From Mucilaginibacter polytrichastri (lineage in GTDB: Bacteria > Bacteroidota > Bacteroidia > Sphingobacteriales > Sphingobacteriaceae): a stretch of 64,000 nt of DNA. Below, in pieces: positions 56,294 to 64,000 of this stretch; position 1 is the first letter of the stretch; every line of letters starts with the position of its first letter. A program made the translations under genes and the position numbers. The notes under the pieces are model-generated. The model saw only the letters and a program-made list of their open reading frames with translations. It searched no databases and had not been told where the DNA came from. The stretch lies in assembly GCF_001911425.1 (NCBI RefSeq), contig NZ_MPPL01000001.1, forward strand, positions 2,403,435 through 2,467,434, in the 5' to 3' direction.

Positions 56294-57208
56294 ATGGATA
56301 AACCGTTGAAGTTTAATAATATTTCTGACCTGATGCGCAGGCTTCTATTAGATCCGCCTGCACATCCGATGATGGCCCTGGTCAACTATGACCAGGTCAA
56401 GATCGACCTGCGGGATGCCGGCTGCTGGTTCATGCTCGACTTTTACAAGATCACTTTTAAAAAAGATTTTAACGGCAGCGTTAAATACGGGCCGGGTACT
56501 TACGATTTTAAGGATGGCGGTATGGCTTTTTTAGCACCGGGGCAAGTCGTACAAATGACGGCCGATCCCGGGGACTACCAGGGTTACGCCCTGTATTTTC
56601 ATCCCGGACTGTTAGATGGTCACTCGTTGGCGAAAGGTATCCATAGCTATGGGTTCTTTGATTATGCAGTAGCTGAGGCATTGTTCCTGTCAGAAAAAGA
56701 AAAACAGGTACTGGAAATGCTGTTTCGTGCTATCGCGACAGAATTGGATAATCATATTGATCAGTTCAGCGAAAATGTACTGGTATCGCAGCTCGAACTG
56801 TTGCTCAACCACAGTAACCGTTTTTACAACCGGCAATTCCTGACCCGGAAAAATATGCACCATGACCTGATCAGCCGCATGCACGCTTGGTTGAATGCGC
56901 ATTTCGAGGGTGCCGGTACGGTCATTAACGGTTTACCTTCGCCGCAGGATATTGCTACGCATTTGAACGTGTCACAGCGTTATCTCTCGGATATGCTTAA
57001 AGCACTCACCGGCAAAACCACGCAGCAGCATATCCACCTGGCACTGATCGAGAAAGCCAAAGGGTTGCTAAACCATACAACCCTGACCACAGCAGAGATA
57101 GCTTACCATTTGGGATTCGAACATCCGCAATCATTTAATAAACTGTTCAGACAGCGCACCAGGGTTTCGCCTGTACAATTCAGGCGTGGTCAGCTAAATG
57201 ACAATTAA
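56294..57208 (+). CDS. AraC-family transcriptional regulator
   Basis: A 304-residue regulator, a paralogue of the 59-961 protein (same cupin-like N-terminus and HYGYF/SYGFF phrase). The C-terminal double HTH includes TTAEIAYHLGFEHPQSFNKLF and ends RTRVSPVQFRR. I took the ATG at 56294; an upstream GTG at 56273 is possible. It is 48 bp after the SDR gene and on the same strand, so they may be cotranscribed. Confidence 0.9.
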   Translation: MDKPLKFNNISDLMRRLLLDPPAHPMMALVNYDQVKIDLRDAGCWFMLDFYKITFKKDFNGSVKYGPGTYDFKDGGMAFLAPGQVVQMTADPGDYQGYALYFHPGLLDGHSLAKGIHSYGFFDYAVAEALFLSEKEKQVLEMLFRAIATELDNHIDQFSENVLVSQLELLLNHSNRFYNRQFLTRKNMHHDLISRMHAWLNAHFEGAGTVINGLPSPQDIATHLNVSQRYLSDMLKALTGKTTQQHIHLALIEKAKGLLNHTTLTTAEIAYHLGFEHPQSFNKLFRQRTRVSPVQFRRGQLNDN

Positions 57209-57215
57209 AGATCGG

Positions 57216-57653
57216 TCACAGCAGATCTTTTTCTTTACGCATCATGCTGAGAAATGCTGCGGTTATACCCAGGTAACTGGCAATGTGCTTTTGAGATATC
57301 CGCTGTTCCAGGCGCGGGTAATGCCTCCGAAATTCACGATACCGCTGCTCTGCTGTTTTTGACAGGTTGAATGTTAGGCGCCGCTGGAACATGTCAAATC
57401 CATTTTGGGTAAGTATGCGGAAGAAACGTTCAAATTTTGGGACCCGGTCAAAAAGCCGTTTCAGATCTGCCAATGTAACGTAATAAAGCGTTGAATCCTC
57501 CAGGGCCTGAATGGCAACTATATTGGCTACCACCTCGCTTACGAACTTAACATTCACGCCCTTGATGCCCAACTGTTCGACGACCTGACCGAATGCCGGT
57601 ATATACTCTTCAAAATAAACTTTTTTGTCTTTGAACTTTATCAGGTTCAACAT
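57216..57653 (-). CDS. Chimeric DUF1330-like / Crp-Fnr C-terminal protein
   Basis: A 145-residue protein. The N-terminal 48 residues (VTMLNLIKFK, YFEEYIPAF, VVANIVAI) resemble a DUF1330-type protein. From about residue 49 it reads ALEDSTLYYVTLADLKRLFDRVPKFER, then the Crp-type HTH (ISQKHIASYLGITAAFLSMMRKEK). The normal Crp nucleotide-binding barrel is missing and the N-terminus of the DUF1330 protein is also gone, so the frame is a fusion produced by deletion. It probably is not a working regulator. The start may be upstream, since the frame is open to GQGPVT. Confidence 0.65.
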   Translation of the reverse strand: MLNLIKFKDKKVYFEEYIPAFGQVVEQLGIKGVNVKFVSEVVANIVAIQALEDSTLYYVTLADLKRLFDRVPKFERFFRILTQNGFDMFQRRLTFNLSKTAEQRYREFRRHYPRLEQRISQKHIASYLGITAAFLSMMRKEKDLL

Positions 57654-57956
57654 CGTGACAGGTCCCTGCCCTGCCTCGATCTAGGGAAATTTGATCTTTT
57701 GCATACAACAAAGGTCGCCCGTCATTACCGGAAAAAAGTTTAAGTAGTTGAAGAGTTTGCAGAATGTTAAAGAATCTGTTTAGCCTAAGAACAGCATCAA
57801 AACGATCCTTGGACTTCATACAGATCAATAAATTAGGGATTTACCGATATTTATGGGATTTTGAACTTTTTCCTGAAGCGCTTTTTCCAGAACCGTCCTC
57901 TTGATTTCCCTCCGACTACTCTACAATGATGTTTATCAGGAGTTTTGGTTACGCAC
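57654..57956. other. Upstream remnant of the chimeric gene
   Basis: A 72-codon minus-strand frame (57610-57828) in a different phase from the chimera has DUF1330-like or Crp-like character only weakly (FFNILQTLQLLKLFSGNDG). It may be the 5' part of one of the fused genes, frameshifted. No other gene is seen. Confidence 0.35.
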
Positions 57957-58307
57957 TTAATTGAAAAGCTTTACTTCTCCTTGATCAGCATATTCGATCC
58001 TTTTTCTTTGCCAGGCTGCTATATCAATTAACAAGGGGCAAAGGGTTTTTCCAAAATCAGTTAGTGTATACTCTACCCGGGGAGGCATTTCCTTGTAATG
58101 TTTCCTGCTGATCAAGCCATCCGCCTCAAGCTCTCTTAATTGGTTGGTTAGTACCTTTTTTGAGATAGATGGTACCCTGACCTGGATCTCACCAAAACGT
58201 CTGGTATTTTTGGAAAGTATATATAAGATCGGCAACTTCCACCGCCCTCCAAATAAGGCTATCGTTGCTGTAACAGGACAGTCAGCATTTTCTAATTCCT
58301 TTTCCAT
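57957..58307 (-). CDS. HxlR-family winged-helix regulator
   Basis: A 116-residue HTH protein. The HxlR signature is present: CPVTATIALFGGRWKLPILYIL near the N-terminus, then TNQLRELEADGLISR and PPRVEYTLTDFGKTLCPLL. These proteins are usually repressors of redox or aldehyde-stress genes. It is divergent from the NmrA-like gene at 58.4 kb, the usual arrangement in which HxlR controls its neighbour. The inducer is not visible, although a Cys at residue 9 is conserved in redox-sensing members. Confidence 0.92.
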   Translation of the reverse strand: MEKELENADCPVTATIALFGGRWKLPILYILSKNTRRFGEIQVRVPSISKKVLTNQLRELEADGLISRKHYKEMPPRVEYTLTDFGKTLCPLLIDIAAWQRKRIEYADQGEVKLFN

Positions 58308-58420
58308 TAGTCACTTTCAGGTTACCGCTTTTTGTCTTGTAACCCGTAGCAAGGGTGATTTTTTAAGACCAATATTTGTTTCTTTACCCAACAAAAGTAA
58401 TTAATCTAAAAACAAAAAAT

Positions 58421-59287
58421 ATGATCTTAGTAACCGGTGCAACAGGAAATTTAGGTAAAGCCACCATTCATTCATTATTAGCAAGGGGTATATCCCCAAA
58501 TAACATTACTGCATTGGTAAGAGATGAGACCAAGTCGGCAGAATTACGATCAAAAGGACTTCAAATAAAAATAGGCGATTACCAAGATCTTGAGTCTTTA
58601 AAAAGCGCGTTTCAGGGCGTGGACAAGTTGCTGCTTGTATCCTCTTCAGCAGATATAAGCAAGAGGTTCGAGCAGCATAAAAACGTGATCAATACCGCCA
58701 GGGAAACTGGTGTTGGCCATATTATTTACACGAGTTTTGACATGAAGGATTTAAAACAAAGTATAATGGGTGACGAGGTTCGATATCATGCAGATACTGC
58801 TGATCATTTAAAACAAACATGTATTCCCTATACTTTGATGAACAATACTATGTATGCTGACATGATTCCCTTCCTTATTGGAAAGGACGTGTTAAATAAT
58901 GGTATTTTCACTCCTGCCGGAGACGGCAGAACTCCTTTTTTGCCTATAACAGAAATGGCTGAAGCGAACGCTGTAGTGTTGACCACCCCTGGTCATGAAA
59001 ATAAAGAATATACCATTGCCTCAGAAACCGCTTTCTCCTTCTCAGAGATCGCAGATCTGCTATCAGACCTTACCGGAAAAACAATAACTTATCACCAACC
59101 GAAGCTAGGCGAATATATTATACAGCTTATACAGACCGGTGCTTCTGAAGATGATGCAGCGTACATTACAAGGTTCTGCGGGGCAATTGCTAAAGGAGAA
59201 TTCCATACCAATAAAAGTGATGTAAAAAAACTATTAGGCAGGAGTCTGGTCAGTTTACAAGATTTTTTGAGAAACATCTACCGTTGA
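58421..59287 (+). CDS. NmrA/QorB-like NAD(P)-binding protein
   Basis: A 288-residue atypical SDR. The cofactor motif TGATGNLG is at residues 5-12 and NmrA-like phrases follow (VDKLLLVSSSADISKRFEQHKNVINTA). Such proteins are quinone reductases or redox sensors. I took the ATG at 58421 (start of the MILVTGATG motif), although the frame is open 15 codons earlier. It is divergent from HxlR, which probably controls it. Confidence 0.9.
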   Translation: MILVTGATGNLGKATIHSLLARGISPNNITALVRDETKSAELRSKGLQIKIGDYQDLESLKSAFQGVDKLLLVSSSADISKRFEQHKNVINTARETGVGHIIYTSFDMKDLKQSIMGDEVRYHADTADHLKQTCIPYTLMNNTMYADMIPFLIGKDVLNNGIFTPAGDGRTPFLPITEMAEANAVVLTTPGHENKEYTIASETAFSFSEIADLLSDLTGKTITYHQPKLGEYIIQLIQTGASEDDAAYITRFCGAIAKGEFHTNKSDVKKLLGRSLVSLQDFLRNIYR

Positions 59288-59691
59288 TTGGTAAAATGGT
59301 AAATGCCATGTGAAAGTTTATAGTGAAAAGTTCTGGCGTATAATATCTGATCTGAGAACTATATGAACGTTAACTTCGAAAGGTTTTTTCGTCTGATCTG
59401 GTAAACAGATCAGATGAAAAAATTTAAAATAGTGAGAAGAATTCTCTTAGATCCGCAGCATACAAATTCGGCGACTCCTATGCGGCAAAGTGTCCCGCTT
59501 TAAAATAATTATCCATTACACTTTGCTAAATGTTGATCTTAAAAAATCACCTTTCCATAAACATACGGCTAGTACGTCGTGTTGATCTGTGATGAATTCC
59601 GCTTGCTGATACACCGCTACCAGCTGAAACAGGAGATGATCTTAATTCGCATCGGTTCAAACCAACCGGCGAGCTTCATCAGTAACTCGAG
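59288..59691. other. Intergenic region between convergent genes
   Basis: 404 bp. It holds the bidirectional terminator at 59386-59420 (separate entry). A plus-strand frame near 59580-59700 without start or family may be a gene remnant, but this is uncertain. Confidence 0.4.
59386..59420. terminator. Bidirectional terminator between NmrA-like and M61 genes
   Basis: TTTTCGTCTGATCTG and CAGATCAGATGAAAA form a 15-bp stem with one wobble or mismatch and a 5-nt loop, with A/T runs on both sides. It lies between convergent genes. Confidence 0.75.
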
Positions 59692-61521
59692 TTATTTTTT
59701 CAACCAGTTTGTGTAAATAGCAGTTTGCAATGCTGTAGGTTTCGGTAGCTCGGTGATGTTAAAGCTTTTTTCGTAATAAATGCTTAGTGTTAGCGTAACA
59801 GTCCTTTTGTTAGTACCGCGTAGCGTGCCCAATTGTAACTTGTCGCCTGGGTGCGCATTCTTTAAGGTATTATCGAATAACTGTTTGTCAGCCATTAAAC
59901 CATTTATTTCTGTTATTTTGTCGCCTTTTTGTAAACCAGCGTCAGAAGCTGACGATTGCCATGTAACATCTGTAACCAGCAGGCTGCTATCCCGACTACT
60001 TTTGCGCACATTCGCCCCCATGTACAACACTGGCATGGCTCGCAGCGTAGTGTCGATGGCCAGACCTGCGTAAGCCAGGTATTTTGGATAATTTACGGGC
60101 TTTACAGTAGAGGCATATGAAAAAAATTCATCCAACGGCGTACCTGCAATACGCTCGCATTCCTGCTTAAACTCAATATCGGTAAAACCACGTTTTTTAG
60201 TCCTGAAATAATCTTTATAAAGCGCCCTCATCACATCATCCAACGATCTGGCGTTCCCGGTTTCATGCCTGATCTTTAAATCCAGCAACATGCCCAAAGT
60301 GCAACCTTTCTCATAAACCGATATCGTTTTTGAAATTTCCTCAGGTGTACGCTCGGTTGGCTTACCACGCTGTGCCCAAATACCACGACTTGCCTGGTTA
60401 GCTGTTTGGTAAAGGTGGCCCGGCGTGTTTTCATAGCCTTTAATGTGTTCTGTGTATCCTTCTAAAACATGACTTCCGCTCATCAAACCGGCCCTGTTTA
60501 AAATCAGGTACTGATAATAATCAGTAAAACCTTCGGATACCCACAACAGGTTGGTGTAATTTTCTTTACTGTAATCAAACGGCCCTAATGCTATAGGGCG
60601 TATCCGTTTTACATTATAAGTGTGGAAGTACTCGTGCGCCAAAAAACTGTAAAAGCTTTCCTTGAAATTTGGTGCCAGTAGGTTTCCGTTGAAAACAGTA
60701 AGGGATGCGGAATTTAGGTGTTCGATGCCGCCGAAACCACGGCCATTCATCCCAACAGCTAAAAATGTATAATGTGTGTAAGGAATATCGCCAATAATGC
60801 TGCTGCCCGTAGTCACTATTTTTTTAAGGTCGGCCATAAATTCCTCACGGTTAAAATCACCCAAACCATACGCCGTGAATCCGACAGGTTTACCTCCATT
60901 TAAAGTAACCGGCAATTCTTCAAGCTTGCCCATTAATAAAGGGCTGTCATACAACTCATCAAAATCCGAAGCATAAAAAGTGTTAATTTTCCCCGGCAAA
61001 GGGTTTAATCCTGTCGCTACGGTTTGGGGCCATCTGCTGTATGGTTTTATTTGTAATGTTACCGGGTGTCTTAATTCGGCTTGCAGGTACATAAGTAAAC
61101 CACCTGGTATAATATAGCCATGATTTTCATCGAGGTTGAGGTTGGCGATAAAAGGGTTATCTGCGTTTACGTCATAGCTGATCTTTACCACTCCTTTATA
61201 ATTTGATTTTACTTTCCAGATATTTGGAGCTGTTTTTTGCCAGGTTATCGGCTTACCGTTGGCACCGGCCGCAGTAAAATTTTCAACCTCTTTTTCAAAA
61301 TCAATTATTTCATAAAAGCCGGGTGTCCAGGCGCACATATTCAAATAAAGTGCAGGCTGCTTTATATTAGAACAGGTTAGTTCAACATGGTAAAGATGGC
61401 TGGCAGGATTATCCATTGATACCACATATGCCATACGGGTAGTTGGTGTCTGAGCCTTTAGAAACGATAAGTAAGTAAGGCTCAGTAATAATACTATTAT
61501 CGATATTTTTCCTAATTTCAT
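59692..61521 (-). CDS. M61-family metallopeptidase with PDZ domain
   Basis: A 609-residue exported peptidase. A signal peptide covers residues 1-23. The zinc site is H296-E-x2-H300 in AHEYFHTYNVKR, with E330 in WVSEGFTDYY as the third ligand. A PDZ domain lies at about residues 505-580 (SDAGLQKGDKITEINGL). This is the layout of the M61 (glycyl aminopeptidase) family, which in Bacteroidota often acts in the periplasm. The substrate peptides are unknown. Confidence 0.92.
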   Translation of the reverse strand: MKLGKISIIVLLLSLTYLSFLKAQTPTTRMAYVVSMDNPASHLYHVELTCSNIKQPALYLNMCAWTPGFYEIIDFEKEVENFTAAGANGKPITWQKTAPNIWKVKSNYKGVVKISYDVNADNPFIANLNLDENHGYIIPGGLLMYLQAELRHPVTLQIKPYSRWPQTVATGLNPLPGKINTFYASDFDELYDSPLLMGKLEELPVTLNGGKPVGFTAYGLGDFNREEFMADLKKIVTTGSSIIGDIPYTHYTFLAVGMNGRGFGGIEHLNSASLTVFNGNLLAPNFKESFYSFLAHEYFHTYNVKRIRPIALGPFDYSKENYTNLLWVSEGFTDYYQYLILNRAGLMSGSHVLEGYTEHIKGYENTPGHLYQTANQASRGIWAQRGKPTERTPEEISKTISVYEKGCTLGMLLDLKIRHETGNARSLDDVMRALYKDYFRTKKRGFTDIEFKQECERIAGTPLDEFFSYASTVKPVNYPKYLAYAGLAIDTTLRAMPVLYMGANVRKSSRDSSLLVTDVTWQSSASDAGLQKGDKITEINGLMADKQLFDNTLKNAHPGDKLQLGTLRGTNKRTVTLTLSIYYEKSFNITELPKPTALQTAIYTNWLKK

Positions 61522-61724
61522 ATTGAGCCGATGTGGTATTAATTTAAGCTAAGTTAAGCAGCATATCTGTAAATAAATTAAATGTTGTATTTCTCGTTTT
61601 CTTTTTTGTTGAGTCGAAATTAAGTATCCTATTTAATTATACACAATGATTATAAGTGATTAGCTTTACATGGTACTGCTGGTAAAGCAGGTTAAAATGA
61701 TCGGTTTCCAATACCGGTAAGGTA

Positions 61725-62582
61725 TTATCGATGTACCCGGAGCAGCTGCTGCTGCTTATCAAACAGGCTGGTTTCAAATCTTAGCGGAGTTTCTTCACAG
61801 GTGATCATTTGCATAGCGCGGTTATTTCTGAGAAAAGCGCCCGGGGCGAGGCCGAACATTTGAACGAGCATTTTATGGAAATGACTTGAATCGCTGAATC
61901 CTGATTCTAATGCAGCTTCACCTACGGCCTTGCCTGCCATTAACTGGTTAATGCCATAACGTAAACGTCGCCAAAGTAGGTACTTGTAAATACTTACGCC
62001 GGTAACTTGTTTAAAAAGCGCCCGTAAGCGGCTCTCAGAAATACAAACCGTATCGGCCAGCATACGAATATTCTGGGAATTTGCCTGACCTGCGGCGATC
62101 AATTCTTTAACCTTGATGATCCGCCCGTCAATGGCGGAAGTCAGCGGCATTTCCGTCAGAAGACTAAAGATACAGCGGATAAGTCCGTACGTCAATCGGG
62201 GGTCAGGCTCCAGCATCGCCCGTTGTAGTTCGGCAGGATGCAACAAGGCCAATAAATTAACATTTGGTGAGGCGGCATCCTGGCCGGTCAAATAGCGTTC
62301 CTGAAGCTGCCGGGCAATTGTACTACTGGCATCTAAATAGATTAGTAATTGCACGCTGCCATTGGTGTCCAGCTGGTGGATTACGTTTTCGCGCAGGATC
62401 AGCAGCCGGTAAGTTTGCCAATCACCGTCCCCGGTCTTACACTTAAAGCCATGTTGAAGATCCACGAAAAGCTGCATGGTGTTATGACTGTGCGGGTCGG
62501 TTACACAGGCAGAAAAAAATAACGCGGCAAACCCGTTCCATAAATAAAAATTAGTCCGGAATGGCCTTAAGGTAGTTTTCAT
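61725..62582 (-). CDS. AraC-family transcriptional regulator
   Basis: A 285-residue regulator. The C-terminal HTH region is visible (ISESRLRALFKQVTGVSIYKYLLWRRLR, then EAALESGFSDSSHFHKMLVQMFGLAPGAFLR). The N-terminus has a sensor with HNTMQLFVDLQHGF and CKTGDGDW. It is divergent from the VOC protein at 62.65 kb, across 68 bp, so it may control it. Confidence 0.88.
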   Translation of the reverse strand: MKTTLRPFRTNFYLWNGFAALFFSACVTDPHSHNTMQLFVDLQHGFKCKTGDGDWQTYRLLILRENVIHQLDTNGSVQLLIYLDASSTIARQLQERYLTGQDAASPNVNLLALLHPAELQRAMLEPDPRLTYGLIRCIFSLLTEMPLTSAIDGRIIKVKELIAAGQANSQNIRMLADTVCISESRLRALFKQVTGVSIYKYLLWRRLRYGINQLMAGKAVGEAALESGFSDSSHFHKMLVQMFGLAPGAFLRNNRAMQMITCEETPLRFETSLFDKQQQLLRVHR

Positions 62583-62650
62583 TTCAGTCGGATTTTACAA
62601 TTTTATTTGCTTGGGTAAGTGTAAATTTAATTTAAATTATTCAAACAGAT

Positions 62651-63031
62651 ATGCTCAACGATAAAACCATTATGGCATTTTTGGCCACCGCCGATCCTGC
62701 TAAAGCAAGACCTTTTTACGAAAACATTTTAGGGTTACCATTGAAAAGGACAGATCCTTATGCTATGGTCTTTGATTCCAATGGTATTGAATTACGCATC
62801 ACCACGGTAAAAGACCTTCAGCCTGTTCCTTATTCGGTAATGAGCTGGATCGTTCCCGCTATTCATGATACTGTGGCCGGGCTAAGCGCTAAAAGTGTTG
62901 TTTTTGAAAAATATAGCTTTTTTGAGCAAGATGCCGATGGTGTCTGGCATTCACCCGATGGTACGCTGGTTGCCTGGTTCAAGGACCCAGACGGTAATTT
63001 ATTATCGCTAACAGAATTCGTAGCATCTTAA
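62651..63031 (+). CDS. VOC (glyoxalase/dioxygenase) family protein
   Basis: A 126-residue protein with the paired beta-alpha-beta-beta-beta fold. ARPFYENILGLPLKRTD near residue 19 and AWFKDPDGNLLSLTEF at the C-terminus are VOC signatures, the last Glu being a metal ligand in many members. The first expected metal His is not clear. Members include glyoxalases, dioxygenases and resistance proteins; the role here is unknown. It is divergent from an AraC gene. Confidence 0.88.
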   Translation: MLNDKTIMAFLATADPAKARPFYENILGLPLKRTDPYAMVFDSNGIELRITTVKDLQPVPYSVMSWIVPAIHDTVAGLSAKSVVFEKYSFFEQDADGVWHSPDGTLVAWFKDPDGNLLSLTEFVAS

Positions 63032-63239
63032 AAAGTGTATTTTAGATACCAAATAACATATAAATCACTCATTAAAAGGTAAAAAAGCACCCCAACAAAA
63101 TATCAATTATTCCTTGCGATTAATCATACCTCAGATCGTCTCTTAATATGATTTCTTATGGTAGGGTAATTCTTAGAGTTGCTCTCCACATTGATTAATT
63201 CATAGAGCAGCGACATAACAGTTTAAATAAAATCTTTAT
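63032..63239. other. Intergenic, no gene seen
   Basis: A/T-rich stretch after the VOC gene. No terminator with a clean stem was found and no frame is supported. Confidence 0.35.
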
Positions 63240-63331
63240 TATCAACTTCATAGAGTAGTTTCTAAAAAATGCCAAAACAGTGTCACCGAAGCGTAGAGGC
63301 ACATGGTTCTGAAGCCTAACTCTCCGGCTGA
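63240..63331 (+). repeat. Degenerate repeat unit C
   Basis: This 92-bp sequence aligns with unit B at 42851-42944 (roughly three quarters of bases identical by eye). Its tail GGTTCTGAAGCCTAACTCTCCGGCTGA is the same decayed tRNA-Ser-like end. A terminator follows 20 bp later, as at unit B. The two copies face the same direction and lie 20.4 kb apart. Confidence 0.6.
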
Positions 63332-63350
63332 TTTCAATATCGAACACATC

Positions 63351-63387
63351 AAAAGCCTGTAAATCAAACATTGCAGGCTTTTTTGTT
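63351..63387 (+). terminator. Terminator after repeat C
   Basis: AAAAGCCTGTAA and TTGCAGGCTTTT form a 12-bp stem (one G-U pair) followed by TTTTG. The spacing from the tail of unit C is the same as from unit B to its terminator. Confidence 0.8.
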
Positions 63388-63433
63388 TGGGCTGTCTCGT
63401 CCTGAAAAAAGTTGACTAAAATATAGTCAACAA

Positions 63434-63832
63434 ATGGAAAGTCAAAGAATTAAATCAAAACATGTAAGCCCGGGCGGGCGCTACAGTTTATCGTTCAAAA
63501 AGAAAGTTGTTCAGGAATATGAACGAGGGTTTTTGAACAAAGATCAGTTACAAGCCAAATATGGTTTAGGCGGCAATTCAGTGATATTGCAATGGTGCCG
63601 TAAGTATGGTAAATTGCACCATCCTGAAAAAGGTGCATTAGGCCGGCCGATGAAAGATCCACAAAAACAACGTATCAAAGACCTGGAGAAGCAACTGGAA
63701 GAAGCCAAGCTTAAATTAGTGGCTTACGAGAAATTGATTGAGATTGCTGAAAAGGAAGATGGCATAAACATCTTAAAAAAAGACGGCGCCAAACAATCAG
63801 TGAGCTTGCCAAAATGTATCCAAGAAAAGTAA
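63434..63832 (+). CDS. IS3-family transposase OrfA
   Basis: A 132-residue protein with an N-terminal HTH (SLSFKKKVVQEYERGFLNKDQLQAKYGLGGNSVILQW) and a leucine-rich coiled coil (IKDLEKQLEEAKLKLVAYEKLI). This is the DNA-binding protein of IS3 elements. An A7G run at 63775-63782 lies in its 3' part and allows a -1 shift into OrfB, the usual way the fusion transposase is made. Confidence 0.88.
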   Translation: MESQRIKSKHVSPGGRYSLSFKKKVVQEYERGFLNKDQLQAKYGLGGNSVILQWCRKYGKLHHPEKGALGRPMKDPQKQRIKDLEKQLEEAKLKLVAYEKLIEIAEKEDGINILKKDGAKQSVSLPKCIQEK

Positions 63833-64000
63833 GTATGTTTTGCGTATTGTTTGGCCTGAGTAAACAGGCTTACTATAAACAGATTAAGCAACGACAAGAG
63901 AAGATTATTTTACGCAAACAGGCCAGAGCATCGGTCTTGCAATTACGCAGAAGTATGCCGCGATTAGGCACACGCAAACTTCACTATTTGCTAAAAGAAA
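63814..64000 (+). CDS. IS3-family transposase OrfB, truncated by the window end
   Basis: The -1 frame relative to OrfA is open from the A7G run onward. It reads MYPRKVSMFCVLFGLSKQAYYKQIKQR, then QARASVLQLRRSMPRLGTRKLHYLL, the HTH_21-type N-terminus of the integrase-like OrfB. The DDE catalytic part lies beyond the window. Its ATG may be used on its own or the protein may be made by frameshift. Confidence 0.85.
   Translation, partial: MYPRKVSMFCVLFGLSKQAYYKQIKQRQEKIILRKQARASVLQLRRSMPRLGTRKLHYLLKE

Larger units (their letters stand above)
63393..64000 (+). mobile_element. IS3-family insertion sequence, left part
   Basis: The left end starts near 63393 with TGTCTCGTCCTGAAAAAAGTTGAC. OrfA is complete (63434-63832) and OrfB runs off the window. 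The left terminal repeat is proposed from its position and from the typical TGT start; the right end is outside the window. The element lies 6 bp after the terminator of repeat C. Confidence 0.8.

Noticed and set aside
59580..59700. Possible gene remnant downstream of the NmrA-like gene
   Set aside because: No start, no family and no motif that could support it.

Overview
The window reads as chromosome from a Bacteroidota bacterium of the Sphingobacteriaceae type (Mucilaginibacter or Pedobacter-like; this placement is an inference). Start codons lack purine-rich Shine-Dalgarno sequences and sit in A/T-rich leaders. Several genes have a TAnnTTTG -7 box. The regulators are AraC proteins, HisKA_2 kinases and sigma-54 activators of the kind common in this group. 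No rRNA, complete tRNA or CRISPR array was seen.

Layout. 0-5.4 kb: an AraC regulator, a short-chain dehydrogenase, a GMC oxidoreductase and an aldehyde dehydrogenase. A 17-bp element is shared by the GMC and ALDH promoters and by an exported amidohydrolase at 28 kb, which suggests a small regulon. 5.5-20.2 kb: a signalling block with a TPR histidine kinase overlapping a sigma-54 response regulator, then two very large sigma-54 activators with about six and seven tandem GAF-like domains. 20.3-28.5 kb: a DJ-1/PfpI protein, a cbb3-type oxidase cluster with a CcoO-cytochrome c fusion, a DUF983 protein, a DHA2 drug exporter and the amidohydrolase.

28.6-43 kb is accessory DNA that looks like a defence island. 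It holds a four-gene overlapping operon: a Septu-like HNH-ATPase fusion, a separate HNH nuclease, a membrane alpha/beta hydrolase and a PLD-family protein. About 4 kb further on lies a two-gene conflict system: a trypsin-STAND NTPase with a pentapeptide-like beta-helix tail plus a Trypco1-type partner. Gene remnants lie around these systems. The right side ends in degenerate repeats that carry a serine-tRNA-like 3' tail; a third copy lies 20.4 kb away at 63.3 kb next to an IS3 element.

43-64 kb: a broken Gfo/Idh/MocA gene, AraC and SDR pairs, a run of kinases and response regulators with several decayed relatives (including a broken LOV photoreceptor gene), a DASH-type photolyase/cryptochrome, a CZB-PAS kinase, a chimeric DUF1330-Crp gene, HxlR and NmrA genes, an M61 peptidase, a VOC protein and the start of an IS3-family element whose OrfA/OrfB overlap has an A-run frameshift signal.

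The most promising candidate for an undescribed system is the operon at 29.07-35.02 kb. All functional assignments come from motif reading without database search.
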